DNA of 64,000 nt, from NCBI GenBank assembly GCA_003290165.1, contig QNQO01006214.1, positions 62,001 through 126,000 on the forward strand, read 5' to 3'. Positions 33,605 to 46,935 of this stretch are shown here, in pieces; within the stretch, counting starts at the first letter, position 1; the number at the start of each line of letters is the position of its first letter. Position numbers and translations under genes: made by a program. Origin of the DNA: Berberis thunbergii. Lineage: Eukaryota; Streptophyta; Magnoliopsida; Ranunculales; Berberidaceae. The notes beneath the pieces were generated by a model that saw only the letters and a program-made list of their open reading frames with translations, ran no database searches and was not told the origin of the DNA.

Positions 33605-34312
33605 CATGATAACGATATAATACAATATTTGAGGAAGCACAGGCTATGCAGCTGCCTTAGCAAGTATGTGAAGGTATGTCACCCACGGATTCACGTGGGG
33701 GACTTGTCCCCACTGACTTTTGAGAGTTTATTTATTTATTTTTTTATTTGTTTTTCAATTAGTTTTTTTATTTGCCTATCCATTCTCGCTTTTCACTTTC
33801 AGGACTTCATCCTTCAAATCATGTACATATCAAATCGAAACAAGAAACTAAAATCCACAGTTTCTTCTTCACACTCCATCGATTGGATAAGAAGAGGAAA
33901 ATCATCATATTTCATCATCTTCAAAAATCTATAACTATTGAGTTATTTGAGCTCATTTTCACAAGATCCAGCAGGGTCCAAACCACCTTATTATTCTTCT
34001 TCTAGGTATCAGGTGCCTTCATTAATCACTGTGTTGGTCATCTCCACTAAAAATCGTAAACAACCCAATCCCCTTCTCCTTTTTTTCATGTAGTAGTAAT
34101 CAACAATTTAAACCCTTCTTTTGTGTTGTGTTTCTAGAAGTAGTAATAATCTTCAATGAATATAGTAGTAATCATTTTCAATGACTGTCTTTGTTGTACT
34201 CCCATTTTTGTTGTATTTAAAAAAAAATATGTTAAAGTAACTAATTTTTATATTATATTTAATTAATTATGATATCACTCCGCCCACCTCAACAAAAATC
34301 CCGACTCCGTCA
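33605..34312. other. Insertion specific to duplication copy 1
   Basis: This stretch interrupts homology between copies 1 and 2. It is T-rich, starts around GTCACCCACGGATTCACGTG and ends near CGACTCCGTCACTAG. No clear inverted repeats or target duplication identify the element type, and no gene is supported. Confidence 0.4.
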
Positions 34313-35830
34313 CTAGCGTCTGTATTGAAACTCCTATATATTAATGTATTTATAAATCCACCCATCATGAATAGCTAAAAGATGAATAATGTCACAAATA
34401 ATAGGTCTGCATATACGTTCAACTGAATCCAAGCCTGCAACTTTTGTTTCATTTAAGTTTGAATTGAGAGAGCTCGAATCACCCAACAAAAACCATTTCC
34501 TCCCAAGTATGCATGTAATCAAACATAAAACGTGCCGAGAGTGAGCTCTCAGTACAGCTCAGTAGTAATGAAGAATGAAGGAATCATCTGATATCTTTTT
34601 TTGTTTTATCAGTATCCTGGAATTAGTGTCTGTCATTCAAGTTTTATAGATTTGATACAATTGAACAAAAAAAAATCACGAGACACAAATCCTAATATAG
34701 GAAAACAAATGGTATCTGAGTTCACATTTGAAATTCCGTGGATACTTTTCCAAGATTAGCTAATATCCAAACCGGCCTAAGCAATCTCGACTAATGAAAA
34801 TGATCTTACCAAGTACTTGAAATTTCTCTAGTGTGGAGGTTTACCATAATATTTGATGACACTAGTACTGTTATTTCCTAAGGAATGATAACACATTGAT
34901 AGGATCATGTACCTGAAAAAAATGTGCCACACTAGTCTCTAGTATTGTCATGTCTTTTGCGAAAACCCCAAACATGGAGTAGCAATAGTTGGCTTCTGGT
35001 TATATAAAGGGATGAATTGGTAATTGACGTGTTGAAGTTTCGACTTGCTGTTCTTTCGTTCCCAATTTGGAACCATATTTGACATGGGAAATGAAATCAT
35101 ATGTGCTTGAGATAATAGTCCAATTGCAGTGGAGTTGTGTAATGCTCTCTCCCTTGTTGATGCAAATAAAAGTTGGAAAGTTGGGCAATCAGCAAGGTAA
35201 AACACAAAAAAAAAAACTGATCTCTTGAAAATATATACTTATTTTATTTTATTAATTTATTTCTTACATTCGAATTTAGATGTTTTGCTCTAAAGTTTCC
35301 CTCTCATTATCTCTTCTTTTGTTTTCAATTTCTCTCTCTCTTTTTTTTTTTTTGTGTGCAGTATGTCATGGAATTAGGTTTTTACAATGAAGGTGACATG
35401 GTGTGATCTGGGGAGGATGATGTAATTCTCGAGATGTTGTTACCAAAACCTGGTTTCCAAGGATTTATACTCCTCAAAAGAAAACCAAATGCTGAAAAAA
35501 CTTCGACTAACGATCGTCAAGTAGTTTTTGAGCCACAATGTAATATGAGACCCTATCGAGCAAATTTTCAATTTTTTTTAAATCAATAACTAAAATTGCA
35601 TTGTTTAAAAGAAAAGAAACACACACATTTACGTTTAAAGGGCATCTAATCTCAAAGCTACTAAAACTATTATTGTTACTACTATCATTAACATAGACTA
35701 AAGCAACTACTAGTGGGCTATTAAATTCATATTTTTTTTAATATGAATCCAACTGAAATATTCAAAAAGTGCTAGTTTGTGTTCCACACGATGTTGCCTA
35801 CCATGATAAGTGTTCATAGCTACAATTGAT

Positions 35831-37226
35831 TGTTGGAATAAAGTTGGCTTGAATAGTCTCACATTAACTAATGAAGAGTCGTCACTAAGGTTTATAAAGA
35901 ATTGATTCATTCCCTAATAGCAACGAGACATTTTAGAGAAAACCCCACACCACATAGGCCCAGATGGAATGCCCAATAGGTGGTGTTTAAGTTGGGGACG
36001 ATATCATTGCTATGTAGGGGTGGGCATTTAGGACCGAAAATCCAGACCGATTGGGTCGGTTTTAATTAATTAAAAAATTTCGGTTGTAAAAGCCCGGCCA
36101 GAAGTTTCTAGCCCGGGCCTCGATTTCCATTTCTAAAGCCCGTTGGGTAACCGGCCCGACCCGACTCCTTCACTTAACTAATTCTCTCTCCCCTCACCTT
36201 CTCTCATTCTCACATGAGAAATTCTAAATGGCAAGATTTTCTGCTCTTCACAGCTGCCTAGATTTTCTGCTCTTCACGTTCACCCCTCACAGAGACAGTC
36301 GAAGTCTCACAAGGAGATCACTCGAAGATCACTTAACTAACTCGAAGATCACTCCTTCTCCCCTCACAGAGAGAGTCGAAGATCTCTCACACACAGAGAT
36401 GTTCCGCCTTCTCCTTCCAGATCTCTCCCTGATCAGATCGCCTCCTTTTTCTTCCAGATCTTAGATCAGAAATGCTCGATGGTGATGCTGATGCTCGATG
36501 GATGATGATGATCGATGGTGATGCTGATGCTGATGCGATGATGATGATCAGAGTTGTTTTGGACGAGATCGACCGCCTCCCTCTCTCAGCGAAGGTGGAG
36601 GCCGAGCCGCCTCCCTCTCCCCGCCTTTCCCTAGATCAGATCTGATCAGAGATCTGGATCAGAGATCTCAATCAGAGTTCTTGATCAGAGATCTCGATGA
36701 ATGAATGAAGTATGTTTTAATTTTGTTGTATGGTTACAGATCTGATCTTGTAATTTGTTTAATGCTTTTTTTTGTAATTTTTTGATATAATTTCTGTACT
36801 ATGATGAATGAGGAATTTTTTTTTTTTTTTACTGTAGACGTATTTTTTTTGCTCTTAGGACCGAGACCGGCCCGTTAATCGGTTAATCGAGACCTCGATT
36901 ATCCGGTCGACTTTGTCCGGTTTCGGTTCTCATAAACACGGGTCCGAATTTTTCGGTTCGATTTTCGATTTTTAGCTTTTGGGCCGGTTACCCGTACTTG
37001 CCCAGCCCTATGTATAGTGGATCAAGATGCGCGCACGAACCCACGCACACCAACAATTGGTATAAGAGCTGATGGTTCAGCTGAGATTCAGTTGGTGAGG
37101 TGGGGGGAAAACCCCACACCACCTAGGCCCAGATGGAAGGCCTGATAGGTGTTGTTTAAGTTGGGGACAATATTGTTACTATGTATAGTGGACCAAGGTG
37201 TGCGCACGAACCCATACACACCAACA
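35831..37226 (+). mobile_element. TRIM-like miniature LTR retrotransposon, interrupted by a hAT element
   Basis: LTR 1 starts TGTTGGAATAAAG at 35831, is split by a hAT element at about 36015-37010, and ends ACCAACA at 37055. A primer-binding site TGGTATAAGAGC follows at 37058-37069 (one mismatch to the initiator methionine tRNA type). After about 40 bases comes a GTGGGGGGAAAA purine tract, and then a second LTR lacking its first ~110 bp (37106-37226). A TTGAT direct repeat flanks the whole (35826-35830, 37227-37231), and the matching unoccupied site is in duplication copy 2 near 58108. It encodes nothing. Confidence 0.75.
36015..37010. mobile_element. hAT-type non-autonomous element, about 1 kb
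   Basis: The ends are TAGGGGTGGGCA and TGCCCAGCCCTA, typical hAT termini. The direct repeat at the borders is CTATGTA or 8 bp with one mismatch; exact boundaries are uncertain by about 4 bases because TA is shared by target and terminus. The unoccupied site survives in the second TRIM LTR near 37175. The interior has GGTCGGTTT/CGGTTCGATTTTCG subterminal sequences and GAT/GAGATC-rich repeats at 36300-36700. The 78-codon frame inside has no recognisable domain. Confidence 0.75.
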
Positions 37227-37440
37227 TTGATCACTTTTGCAATGTCTTTACTATCGGTGATTACCATGATCTTATTGTATCTTTCGTAATCACCCATTCA
37301 CTTGCTAGCCTGACCCTTTTCAGCTCAACTTCAAAATTTGTTATTATGTCTTTTCTACACCACCCTTTATTAATGCTTATTATCTTTTTCAGCTGCATCA
37401 ATCACATAAAATGCAAAAGAACCATCACACTTGCCCTTGT
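37170..37440 (-). pseudogene. LINE-associated RNase H fragment (duplication copy 1)
   Basis: Minus-strand translation contains KCDGSFAFYVIDAAEKD, then after stops VITDSKDIAKVI, resembling the RVT_3 RNase H domain found at the 3' end of many plant LINE ORFs. The paralogous position in copy 2 (58100-58330) directly follows LINE reverse transcriptase relics, which supports the call. Confidence 0.45.
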
Positions 37441-37516
37441 GAAAAACAACATCAATGACAAGTGGAATACAATCATGACTTACCAATTTTTTTATCCTAC
37501 TCAAAAACATTGAAAT

Positions 37517-37552
<36 letters not shown>

Positions 37553-38079
37553 GGTGAAGCTGAACATAACAGATTTCGACTTGCTAATTGCTAACTCATA
37601 TAGGAATTGAGAAGATTGGCTTTACCATATGTTGATAATAAAATTCATAAAATTCATAACATAATTCCCTCTAGAGTGGACCGAATTATGTACCTTTTAA
37701 CTTCTTTTTTTCTCTCTTTGATAAAGCATATTCCATACATTAGTGAGCCTTCCTATTGAAACTCCTTTATATTAATCCACCCATCATAGCTAAAAATGAA
37801 TAATGTCACAAATAATAGGTCTGCATATACCTTTTTTTTTTTAAATTTATTTATTTCATTTAAGTTTGAACTGCAGAGAGCTTGAGTCACCCAAAAACAA
37901 ACCATTTCCTCCAATATGCGTATAATCGAACATAAAATGTGTGGAGAGTGAACTCTTAATTACAGCTTAGTAGGCATTGAAGAATGAATGAAGTTTATAT
38001 CAATAATTCTAGCTGGCCTGGGAGGTGCGCCTGGGTGGCTGCCTGGACACTCACTACAAAAAAAAGGCCTTTAGGGACG

Positions 38080-38790
38080 TAGTCACAATTGTCGCTATAG
38101 ACAACATTTCGTCGCCATAAATATGGGGGACAAAATATTCGTCGCGCAAAGGTTGTCACCACAGCTCTGTCTCGCAAGCCTTTGTGCGACAAAAAATAAT
38201 CGTCGTCGCTACAAATGCCTTTTTGCGCGATGACACCACAGCTCCGTCTCGCAAGTCTTTGCGCGACGAAAATACGCTTCGTCGCTACAAATGCCTATTT
38301 GCGCGACAACACCACAGCTTTGTCTCGCAAGGCTTTGCGCGACGCAACTAAATCTTCGTCGCTACAAAATCTTTTTTGCGCGACGACATTTTCGCAAATC
38401 TTTGCGCGACGAAAATAAATCTTCGTCACTATAAAATCCTTTTGCGCGACGACACCAAAGATCGTTGCATAAGGGTGCGTCGCGTGATACTGTTTTGCGC
38501 GACGCTAATTTCGTCGGAAGAAATAGAATTGTTCTTCGTGCAAAATATACTTACGCGACGATCCCTTTCGTCGCATTAAATGTTGTTGGCATAACTCAAT
38601 CGTAACGATCCTTTTCGTCGCGTTAGACTTTGTCGGCTTAACTCAATGGTGATGAACCTTTCATCGCACAAGATATTCTTTACGCGACAACAATATTCAT
38701 CACTCTAATGTTGTCACACAGGTTACGTCGATCCAAACACGCTTGATCTATTCTTATGCGACGAAAATTTTTGTCACTTAAAGTTCTGTT
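38080..38790. repeat. Subterminal repeats of the nested CACTA, left array
   Basis: Repeated TTGCGCGACGAAAATA/CTTCGTCGCTACAAAT units, most with a GCGACGA or TCGTCGC core in either orientation. These are the presumed binding sites for the element's DNA-binding protein. Confidence 0.85.
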
Positions 38791-39007
38791 TGATAATTTT
38801 GAAATCTTTTAATTCAAATATTTATTTTAATTAAATTTGAAATATTTATTAATTGAGTCGTCTCACGCATAGAAAGGTTTGGCTAATTTATTTAAATACT
38901 ATTAACTTTACAAATTAATAATGTAAAATCATAATGTATCCATTACAAATTAAAATTTTAAACCGTACTGTATAGTTACAAATTAAAAAAACACATCAGT
39001 ACATTTT

Positions 39008-40927
39008 TTAGGGATGTGGTGGCTGATGATGGTTTGTCGACAGTAGCGGGAGGCTCGACAAATTAATCCCTGACTGCTGGAGAGCCCTTAATAACATACT
39101 CCACCTAGTTTCCTCTTGTGCTTGTCGTTCCCTCTCCCGGGCCTCTCGAGCCTCCCTCTCCGCCTCCCTTTCCGCCTCACGCGCTTTGGCAGCATTTAAC
39201 TCATTCTGTAATTCCTCCACTTTCGACTGTATTGATGAAACGATTCCGACTGAGCGTTGCGAAGCTGAAGATGAGGTGTCGACCTCACGAACTTTGGCTT
39301 TTCCCATCCCCCGAACAATCTTTCCGGGTCTTGGACCTAGCGATTCCAATGTCTCCGTCAAAATATGTAATCCTGCATCAGGATTGTCCATTGTGAGTTG
39401 TTCAAACGGAGTTCTCGGAGGATGCTGCGAGGCCACTTGCTCCATGTAGGCATCCCGCCTCTCCATCATCGTTTCCTTGATTAAAAAAATTATTAAAAAT
39501 TAATAACTTTTAAAACAACAGAAGTGACAACATGCAAAAAATGCAAAGAATAAAACATACATGCAACTTCACGGCCACCTCATTGCCAGATAGTGCATAA
39601 ACATCCTTGAACATGTCGATTTCTGGGAATTTTGAACCTTCCTACAAAACATTGTTAAAATAATAAACCAATTAATATAAACATTTAATTGAATGTATTG
39701 ACTAAAAGTAAAATAATGAAATGAAACATGAGTTCACTTACTAGACGTCGTTCCTCCACCCTGTAAGAGAAGGGCAATGAATCAGAGTGATGTAAAATTT
39801 TTTTTTTGACGTCGGTTCGCCTTAGATCTTTTCTGTATAATTATTCAAAATATATATTAAACATATGCATTATTACATATATAAAAATAAATATGTTTTG
39901 CCTAATTAAATAAAACGTTAATGCTTACCAGAAATGTGGGAGTTTGAAAATGATCGCACAACCACACCCACTCATCAGGCCTATGCTCCAATTCGATTGG
40001 GGGTTGTGCCTTAGCACTATCCGCATCAGAAAATGTTTGGAAGTATCGATGGAAATCATGCTTCCAATTCCTATATCGATCCACGCACGTACCGATGATA
40101 TATTCATGAATGTTTGGATCATTCATGTCAAACTCAAAGTTAACCTGAAATTTTAAATAATATTTATTAGAGAATATTAAGGCCCAAAAAGATAAGTTAT
40201 ACCAAATCATGTAAAAATACAAGCATAAACATGCAAAACCTTCAAAACTTTCTGCATTATAAAGATTTTAATTATTAAAGGTTGAAATGAATGGCTAAAA
40301 CTTACTGTGAGCGCGTCCAACACCTCAGCCCGCGTCTCAGGCTTGACCTCACTCCAAGATGAGGATGTCATCGGGCAATGGTTGCGAATGATTGCACCAA
40401 TGTCATGCACCAACAAGCTATTAATCTTCGCCGATTGCGAGCGACGATGACTAGGATCCCACACTACGGGAATGCGCGTGTTAGTGGTTCGTGTGATCCT
40501 TTGGGATTTTAGTTGTCTACAGGGCCCCCTCGTTTTCTTTGCTGTTGTAAAAAAAATAAATTCAATTTGCCGAATATGATGAGGAAAACTTAAGTTTATT
40601 ACCTCTAGGGAGCTCTCCATCTCCTTGGGGGGAGGGGTTTACATCCCCGGGCATGGTTACAGTCTCGAGTGCAATCTCAAGAGACGCTAATCGATGGTTT
40701 GTTCGTCTGACGCTTCGTCGAGTGAGAACTTGAGGAACTAATCCAGATGATGAAGATTGATCAACTATCGGAACATTTGATCCATGTGCTGGTGGAGTAT
40801 TGATAGAAGCAGCCCTTGTAACGGAAGCATTAATGGTGGAATGAGCTACATTGGGCGGAGGAGCGACGACCGAACTACTATCAGCAACAATTACGAATCT
40901 ACGTTTTCTTGTTATCAAAGAAGCCAT
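39008..40927 (-). pseudogene. Transposase_24 (TNPA-like) protein of the nested CACTA
   Basis: Exon-like blocks on the minus strand: 40603-40927 (starts MASLITRKRRF), 40306-40541 (KKTRGPCRQL..IPVVWDP..KPETRAEVLDAL), 39929-40144 (VNFEFDMN..HRPDEWVWLCDHF), 39561-39641 (EGSKFPEIDMF) and 39008-39475, which ends in a strongly charged coiled coil (EAEREAEREAREARERERQ) and TGA. A possible 19-base exon at 39742-39760 would shift the frame. The family typically binds the subterminal repeats. The middle is shorter than usual for the family, so I call it degenerate, though most of the reading frame is open. Confidence 0.65.
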
Positions 40928-41239
40928 CTGAACCAAAATAATAAAAACATAACACAACAATTACAAAGTAACATGAAAACAAAATAAATAGATGCAATCA
41001 GTGGAAGATCGTATAAACAATACATTACCTATACAATGTATAATGAAGGAGAAAACTTGAATTTCATAAGATTCGGGAAGAAAACAGGATAAATAGGGAA
41101 GAAGAACAAAAAAATTTAATTTCAACAGCAAATGTAGAGGAGATATAAATGTACATGTCTAGCATTTTATATGAAAATGTAAATCTCTACGATGAACAAA
41201 ACAAACAAACAGTTGCATTGCTACATTTCAGGCAAGAAG

Positions 41240-41640
41240 AGACACTTACTTCGTGAGAGGAGATGCGTCCGGTGGTGGGGCGGTGAACTCAGAGAAGGGG
41301 AAGGTAGATGCGTCGGGTGGTGAACTCAGAGAAGTAATTTGGGGACGAAAGAGTGCGAGGAGACGTGGGTTTGAGTTATTTATAAAATGGTTTGCGTTTG
41401 CACGACGAAGCCTCCGTCGCGATAAATCAGAGATTTCGTCGCGCAAGTATTCAAAATTTCACTTCCCCAAATTTTTGGCGCCAAAATTATTCTAATTTCG
41501 TGCGAAATTTTTCACCCCAAATTTTTTGCCGCCATAAATATTTTAAAGGGGGAGCATTTTGTGCAACGAAATATTCTAATTTCGTCGCACAAACATCACA
41601 TTTGTTTATTTTAAACAACAAAAATTATATCATTATTTAA
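41240..41640. repeat. Internal cluster of CACTA GCGACGAA motifs
   Basis: Between the two genes of the nested CACTA, about 41400-41600, the same TTCGTCGCGC/GCGACGAA words as in the terminal arrays appear several times, upstream of the Transposase_24-like gene. No ORF with a recognisable domain is present. Confidence 0.6.
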
Positions 41641-41786
41641 TTAATTAATTGAACTTTGACATTCATTTAACAAATTTATGGTAAAATTCATAATACATTA
41701 ACAAATTTAATTAAATGAACAAACAAAATACATAATTTTATTAATATATTTAAACGACCTAACAAATTATATTCCTTCAAATGTAT

Positions 41787-44700
41787 TTAATCTGAATTAG
41801 TAGAGTAATCACTTTCGACTTCTTCTTCAAGTTCATCTGACATGGTTGCCTCAAATTCTTCAAAAACTCCATATTGTGCAGGTGACACCTCAACATCATA
41901 TTCGCCATCAATCGGAGGAAGTTCGACAAATAACTCAAATGGTTGTTGGATAATGGGAATGCTTGAAGATGAATTCTCTTGATCAGTGGTGTCGTCATCA
42001 CTGTGGTCATCAGAAGCCTTTTCAGGAATGTCCCATATATTTCTGTGTTGGATCGTCTGGACTACTTTCCATCCACCACCGGCTTTAAGATCATCTAGAT
42101 AAAAAATTTGTTTTGCCATAGTTGCCAAAATAAAAGGATCATGCTCGTACCAAAGTGTGTTTGTGTTCACACTTACTAGACCATATTCACGTTTAATACT
42201 CCCGGCTTTATGTGGATTTGTATCAAACCAACGACACTTGAATAAAATCACCTGGCAACGGTCTTTGTACAGTAATTGAATTACAGATGTCAGTTTACCA
42301 TAGAAATCAACATCGGCGGTGTCGCCGTCCCCAGGTATTGATACGCCGCTATTTTGAGTGCTCAAATTGTTGTCTCGCTCGATAACCAGGAACTTAACAC
42401 CATTCACATAACAACCCGAAAATATTTCAGATCGAATAGGACCTCTCGCCAGTTTTGATAATTCATCATCGTAAAGAGCGGAATTTACTTCCTTCAATTG
42501 TAACATCTATTCAAAAAAATTATATATATTCAGAATATGTTGAATATCAATTATTAAAAAAATAATAATGCAATATTATCATATTTTCTTATAGTTATCA
42601 ACTTACGTGTTTGCGAAACCATTCAGGAAATAATTGACGGTGTTTGTCGGCCCGTAAATGTGCAGGATACTTACGCCTAAGTAGTTCTTCATGCTCCTCC
42701 AAAAATGGCAAGACCTCGTCACAATTGTTGAGTATGAACCAATGCGCAACTTCCATGTCGTTATCGCTAAACTGATCATTTGTTGGTGGTTCGTCAAACG
42801 GTCGTGCGAGTTGCGCAAAAACAGAAAGTGTCTCACTTCTAGTACCACCGTCATTATTTCGTTGAGTTCGGTTGAAGGACGTCTCAACATTATGGAGATA
42901 CATTGCACAATAAGTAAGTGATTCATTTGCAATATATGCCTCCACTATAGATCCTTCGGGTCTTGCCCTGTTTCGTACGTACCTTTTGTATGTGCCTAGT
43001 ATTCTACAAAATATAAAAGATGTCAGATTCGTTACAATAAATGAGGAATAGTTAGAAAACAAGCATATGAGTTACCTTTCTATTGGGTACATCCACCGAT
43101 AATTGACCGGCCCACCAAGCTTTGCCTCACCCGGTAAATGTATCATCAAGTGAATCATGCAAGTAAAAAATGCCGGAGGAAATATCTGTTCGAATTTTCA
43201 TAAGATGTTAATAATATCGGTTTGCAACATTTCTATATCTGATTTGCGCAGAGACTTTGCGCATAGCTGCTGGAAGAATCTCGACAATTCTGTAATAGGG
43301 CCAACAACACCCGATGGCAAAAATCCTCGAATAGCGACCGGAAGAAGGCGTTGCAGTAGTACATGACAGTCATGGCTCTTCAATCCCGACATTTTCCCAT
43401 CACTCATTTCATACAACGGGCAATATTAGATGCGCACCCATCTGAAAACTTCACAGAAGAAAAAAACTTAAATTTTTTTATCTTTACTGGCAGTTTAACT
43501 GCAAAATAGGGATGTCCCTTTACCCATTTGTCACCGACTTTCTTAAGCCATAATCGTTTCTTTATACCCATGTTCATACAATCTTCCCTCGCTTTCACAG
43601 TGTCCTTCGATTTTCCTTCGATGCCAAGAATTGTCCCAACCACACTATCACACACATTCTTTTCAATATGCATCACATCTAGGTTGTGCCTGATCTTTAA
43701 TTTCGACCAGTACGGAAGCTCGAAGAATATACTCTTCTTCGTCCAGTTCAAATGTGTAGCTGACCTGTGCAAATTAGTATCACGATTATCGGGATGTTTG
43801 CCAATCTGACCAAATTCCAAGCTATTCAACTTAGCCAAAATGTCATCCCCCGACCATTCTCTAGGTCTAGTGTCGTTCTCCATTTTTCCATCAAAGTCCA
43901 CCTTATTTGTTCGCCACTCGTGATCCTGGGTAACCATCTACGGTGACCCATATAACAAACCTTTCCCGCGTGCCAATCAGACGTTACATCATCGTTTCAT
44001 ATCGGACATGCCTTATAGCTCTGAGTACTCCAACCTGAAATATTTCCATAAGCGGGAAAATCATGTATAGTCCACATCACTGCTGCTTTCAACATAAACA
44101 TTGTGTTGGTAGACTTATCAAATGTACGTACACCATTTTCCCATAAGTCTTTTAACTCATCAACCAACGGCCGCAAATAAACATCAATGTCCTTTCCGGG
44201 ATGACCGGGAATTAATAAAGTCATCATTGTAAATTCTTTTTTCATACTCATCCAAGGGGGCAAGTTATAAGGAACAACAACGACGGGCCAGGTGCTGTGA
44301 GTAGAGCTCATATTTCCGAACGGATTAAATCCATCAGTTGCAAGCCCCAATCTGACATTGCGCGGGTCTTCTGCAAAATCGGGATACATAGTATCGAATG
44401 CTTTCCCAGCCTCTCCATCAGCAGGATGTCTCAAAAAATCATCATCAACCCTTCCTTCATTGTGCCATCTCATATGACTCGCAGTGTGCGTCGACATGTA
44501 TAGTCGCTGCAATCTGGGCTTCAGTGGAAGATAACGCAAAACCTTTTGTGGAATTTTCTCCGTTTTATTACCAGAATTAGGCTTATATCTTAGCTCATTG
44601 CACACAGGGCATGCATCCATCCCTTCAATTTCCTTATAAAATAATGCACAGTTGTATTTGCAAGCATGAATCTTTTGATACCCCAAACCAAGACCATTCA

Positions 44701-45340
44701 ACAATTTCTGCGCGTTACGATAATCCTCAGGCAAAATGTTTTCCTTCGGAAGCATCCGCTTCATAATTCCCATTAAATGAGAAAAACACTTATTCGACAT
44801 ATGATGTTTCACTTTGCAATGCATCAACTCCACAATGGCAGTAAGCAGGGAGAACTCTGTGCAACCGGGGTATAATGCTTGCTGGGCTTGTTTCAACAGT
44901 CTTTCATAGTTTTCTAACTCTTCACTTTGCAGCATGTTGGGAAGTACGGTATCTCCTACTATATCATCAATGCCATCTTCGTTCATCGATGCATATGGAT
45001 AAGCGTCATTTATTATTCCCATAACTTGGTCATTATCATTAATGGACATTTCATCAATGTGCGGCACAAGTGGCTGGGAATTTGATGAAGTAGAACCAAA
45101 TTCTCGTTGCTCCCCATGATAAATCCACCTCGTATAATTCAGAATCATCCCATACCTCGCCAAATGATATCGAACCATATTGAATGTCTGCCACAAACAA
45201 TTGTTACAACATTAACACGGACACTTGATATGATTTGTCGTACCAGTGACATGTGCCCTTGCAAACTCAATGAAGCTCTCGATCCCATTTAAATATTCAT
45301 CACAACATTTGTCCTGATTTTGTATCCACTGTCTTTCCAT
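41787..45340 (-). pseudogene. TNP2-like transposase of the nested CACTA
   Basis: Reading minus from ATG 45340 (MERQWIQNQDKCCDEYLNG) the Transposase_21 architecture is almost complete: an N-terminal IKCPC zinc-like motif, a transposase core (43997-45196, with NVRLGLATDGFNPFG, MWTIHDFPAYG), a second core block (43404-43937, ELPYWSKLKIRHNLDVMHIE), DUF4218 (about 43100-43416 and 42598-43062, KSHDCHVLLQRLLP, YVRNRARPEGSI) and DUF4216 (41787-42506) ending in an acidic tail. It is broken by TAA at 45212-45214, TGA at 43997-43999, frameshifts near 43935 and 43420, and TGA near 43190. The breaks make this copy inactive. Confidence 0.88.
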
Positions 45341-45779
45341 TACGCCTATTTTCAGTTTATAAACAAAACATGAGAATTAAAGAGAGTTAACGACACTAAT
45401 GCGATTAGGTTTCAATGTGGAAAAATTTCAGTAGCATCTCAATTACAATTCTTCAAGTGGACGATGTAGATATTATTAATTAATAAATATCTAATATGCA
45501 CTCGAAAAATAATGGGATACACTCTCAAAATCCACATGATAGGAACCTAATTTCATGAAATTTCAAAAAATTTCAAAAAATAAAAAAATTAGCAATTTCC
45601 TCACTGTTTTCCAAGTGAAAGAGAGAGAAGATTGGAGGTGTGGCCGGCGCGGGTGACACAAAGAGAAGACGAAGCCTAATTAAGTGCTGGAAGCTTGGAG
45701 TATATACTGACAGAAATCAATCTAGCACAGAAAAACAATAAAATGAGAGGAGAAAATAGTGAAAAACACAGACCTGAGC

Positions 45780-46935
45780 TTGTGCGACGAACCTGCTCGC
45801 TTTAAGCGACGAAGCTTTGTTGGGAAGCCTTTATGCGACGAAGCTTTCCACTTCGTCGCGTAAGATATCTTTAGGCGATGACAAAGTTTGTCGCTCTAGG
45901 GCGCTGTTCAAAGTGGCAAAGTTTAGGTGACGAAGGCTTTTGGTGCGTCGCGTAAGCTATGTTCAAAGTGGCAAAGTTTAGGCGACGAAGGCTTTTGGTA
46001 CGTCGCGTAAGCTATATTTAGGCGACGCCGCTTTCCAATTCATCGCGTAAGATATCTTCAATATTTTTGTTGTGAATACTTTAGGCAATGACCGAGTTTG
46101 TCGCCCTAGGGTTTTGTTCAAAGTGGCAAAGTTTAGGCGACGAAGGCTTTTGGTGCGTCGTGTAAGCTATATTTAGGCGACGCTGCTTTCCAATTCATCG
46201 CGTAAGATATCTTCAATATTTTTGTTGTGAATACTTTAGGCGATGACCGAGTTTGTCGCCCTAGGGTGTTGTTCAAAGTGGCAAAGTTTAGGCGACGAAG
46301 GCTTTTGGTGCGTCGCATAAGGTATATTTAGGCGACGCCGTTTTCCAATTCGTCGCGTAAGATATCTTCAATATTTTTGTTGTGAATACTTTAGGCAAAT
46401 TTTAGGCGATGAAGGCTTTTGGTGCGTCGCGTAAGATATCTTCAAGCGACGACAAAGTTTGTCGCCCTAGGACGTATTTTTGTTGTGAATACGTTAGGCG
46501 ACAAAGCGGAACGTTTCGTCGCGTAAGCTATCTTTAGGTGATGACAAAGTTTGTCGCCCTAGGGTGTTGTTCAAAGTGGCAACATTTAGGCGACGATGGC
46601 TTTAGGTGCGTCGCGTAAGCTATATTTAGGCGACAAAATAGTGTGTCGCCATAGGATATTAAAGTTGGTCGTTTAAAGTGGTCGACACGTAGCCCTAGGT
46701 ATTTTAGGGTGACGAAATATTTGGTTTTAAGCGACGACACGTTGTCGCATATTAGGTATGCGACGAAGGCTTTACTTGCGTCGCGACAGAGGTTATGATG
46801 CGACAAAACCGCTCGTCGCGTTAAGTAGTTAGCTATTTTTTGTACTTGCGTGACAATATTAAATATGTCGTCACGCTATGATAAGTTTGAGCGACAAAAC
46901 TTCCCTCGTCGCGCTACGAGTTGTCGCAAAAGGGG
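45780..46935. repeat. Subterminal repeats of the nested CACTA, right array
   Basis: Many imperfect copies of TTAGGCGACGAAGGCTTTTG and GTGCGTCGCGTAAGCTAT-like units, with a longer period of about 125 bases between 45900 and 46400. Confidence 0.88.

Larger units (their letters stand above)
33421..37510. repeat. Tandem segmental duplication, copy 1
   Basis: Blocks at 33421-33600, 34313-35830 and 37227-37510 correspond in order to 37550-38000, 56186-58100 and 58108-58390. Shared strings include GCTGAACATAACAGAT, ATAATGTCACAAATAATAGG, GTTGGAAAGTTGGGCAAT and GATGTTTTGCTCTAAAGTTT. This copy has gained about 0.7 kb at 33605-34312 and a TRIM with a nested hAT element at 35831-37226. Copies 1 and 2 meet at a (TA)n run around 37510-37546. 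A short third copy is at 61073-61205. Confidence 0.8.

Noticed and set aside
35360..35540. Short conserved coding-like stretch (MELGFYNEGDM) shared with 57650
   Set aside because: In both copies it is broken by stops within a few codons, and I cannot place it in a family.
36228..36464. 78-codon ORF inside the hAT element
   Set aside because: GAGATC-type repetitive sequence with no recognisable domain or codon pattern.
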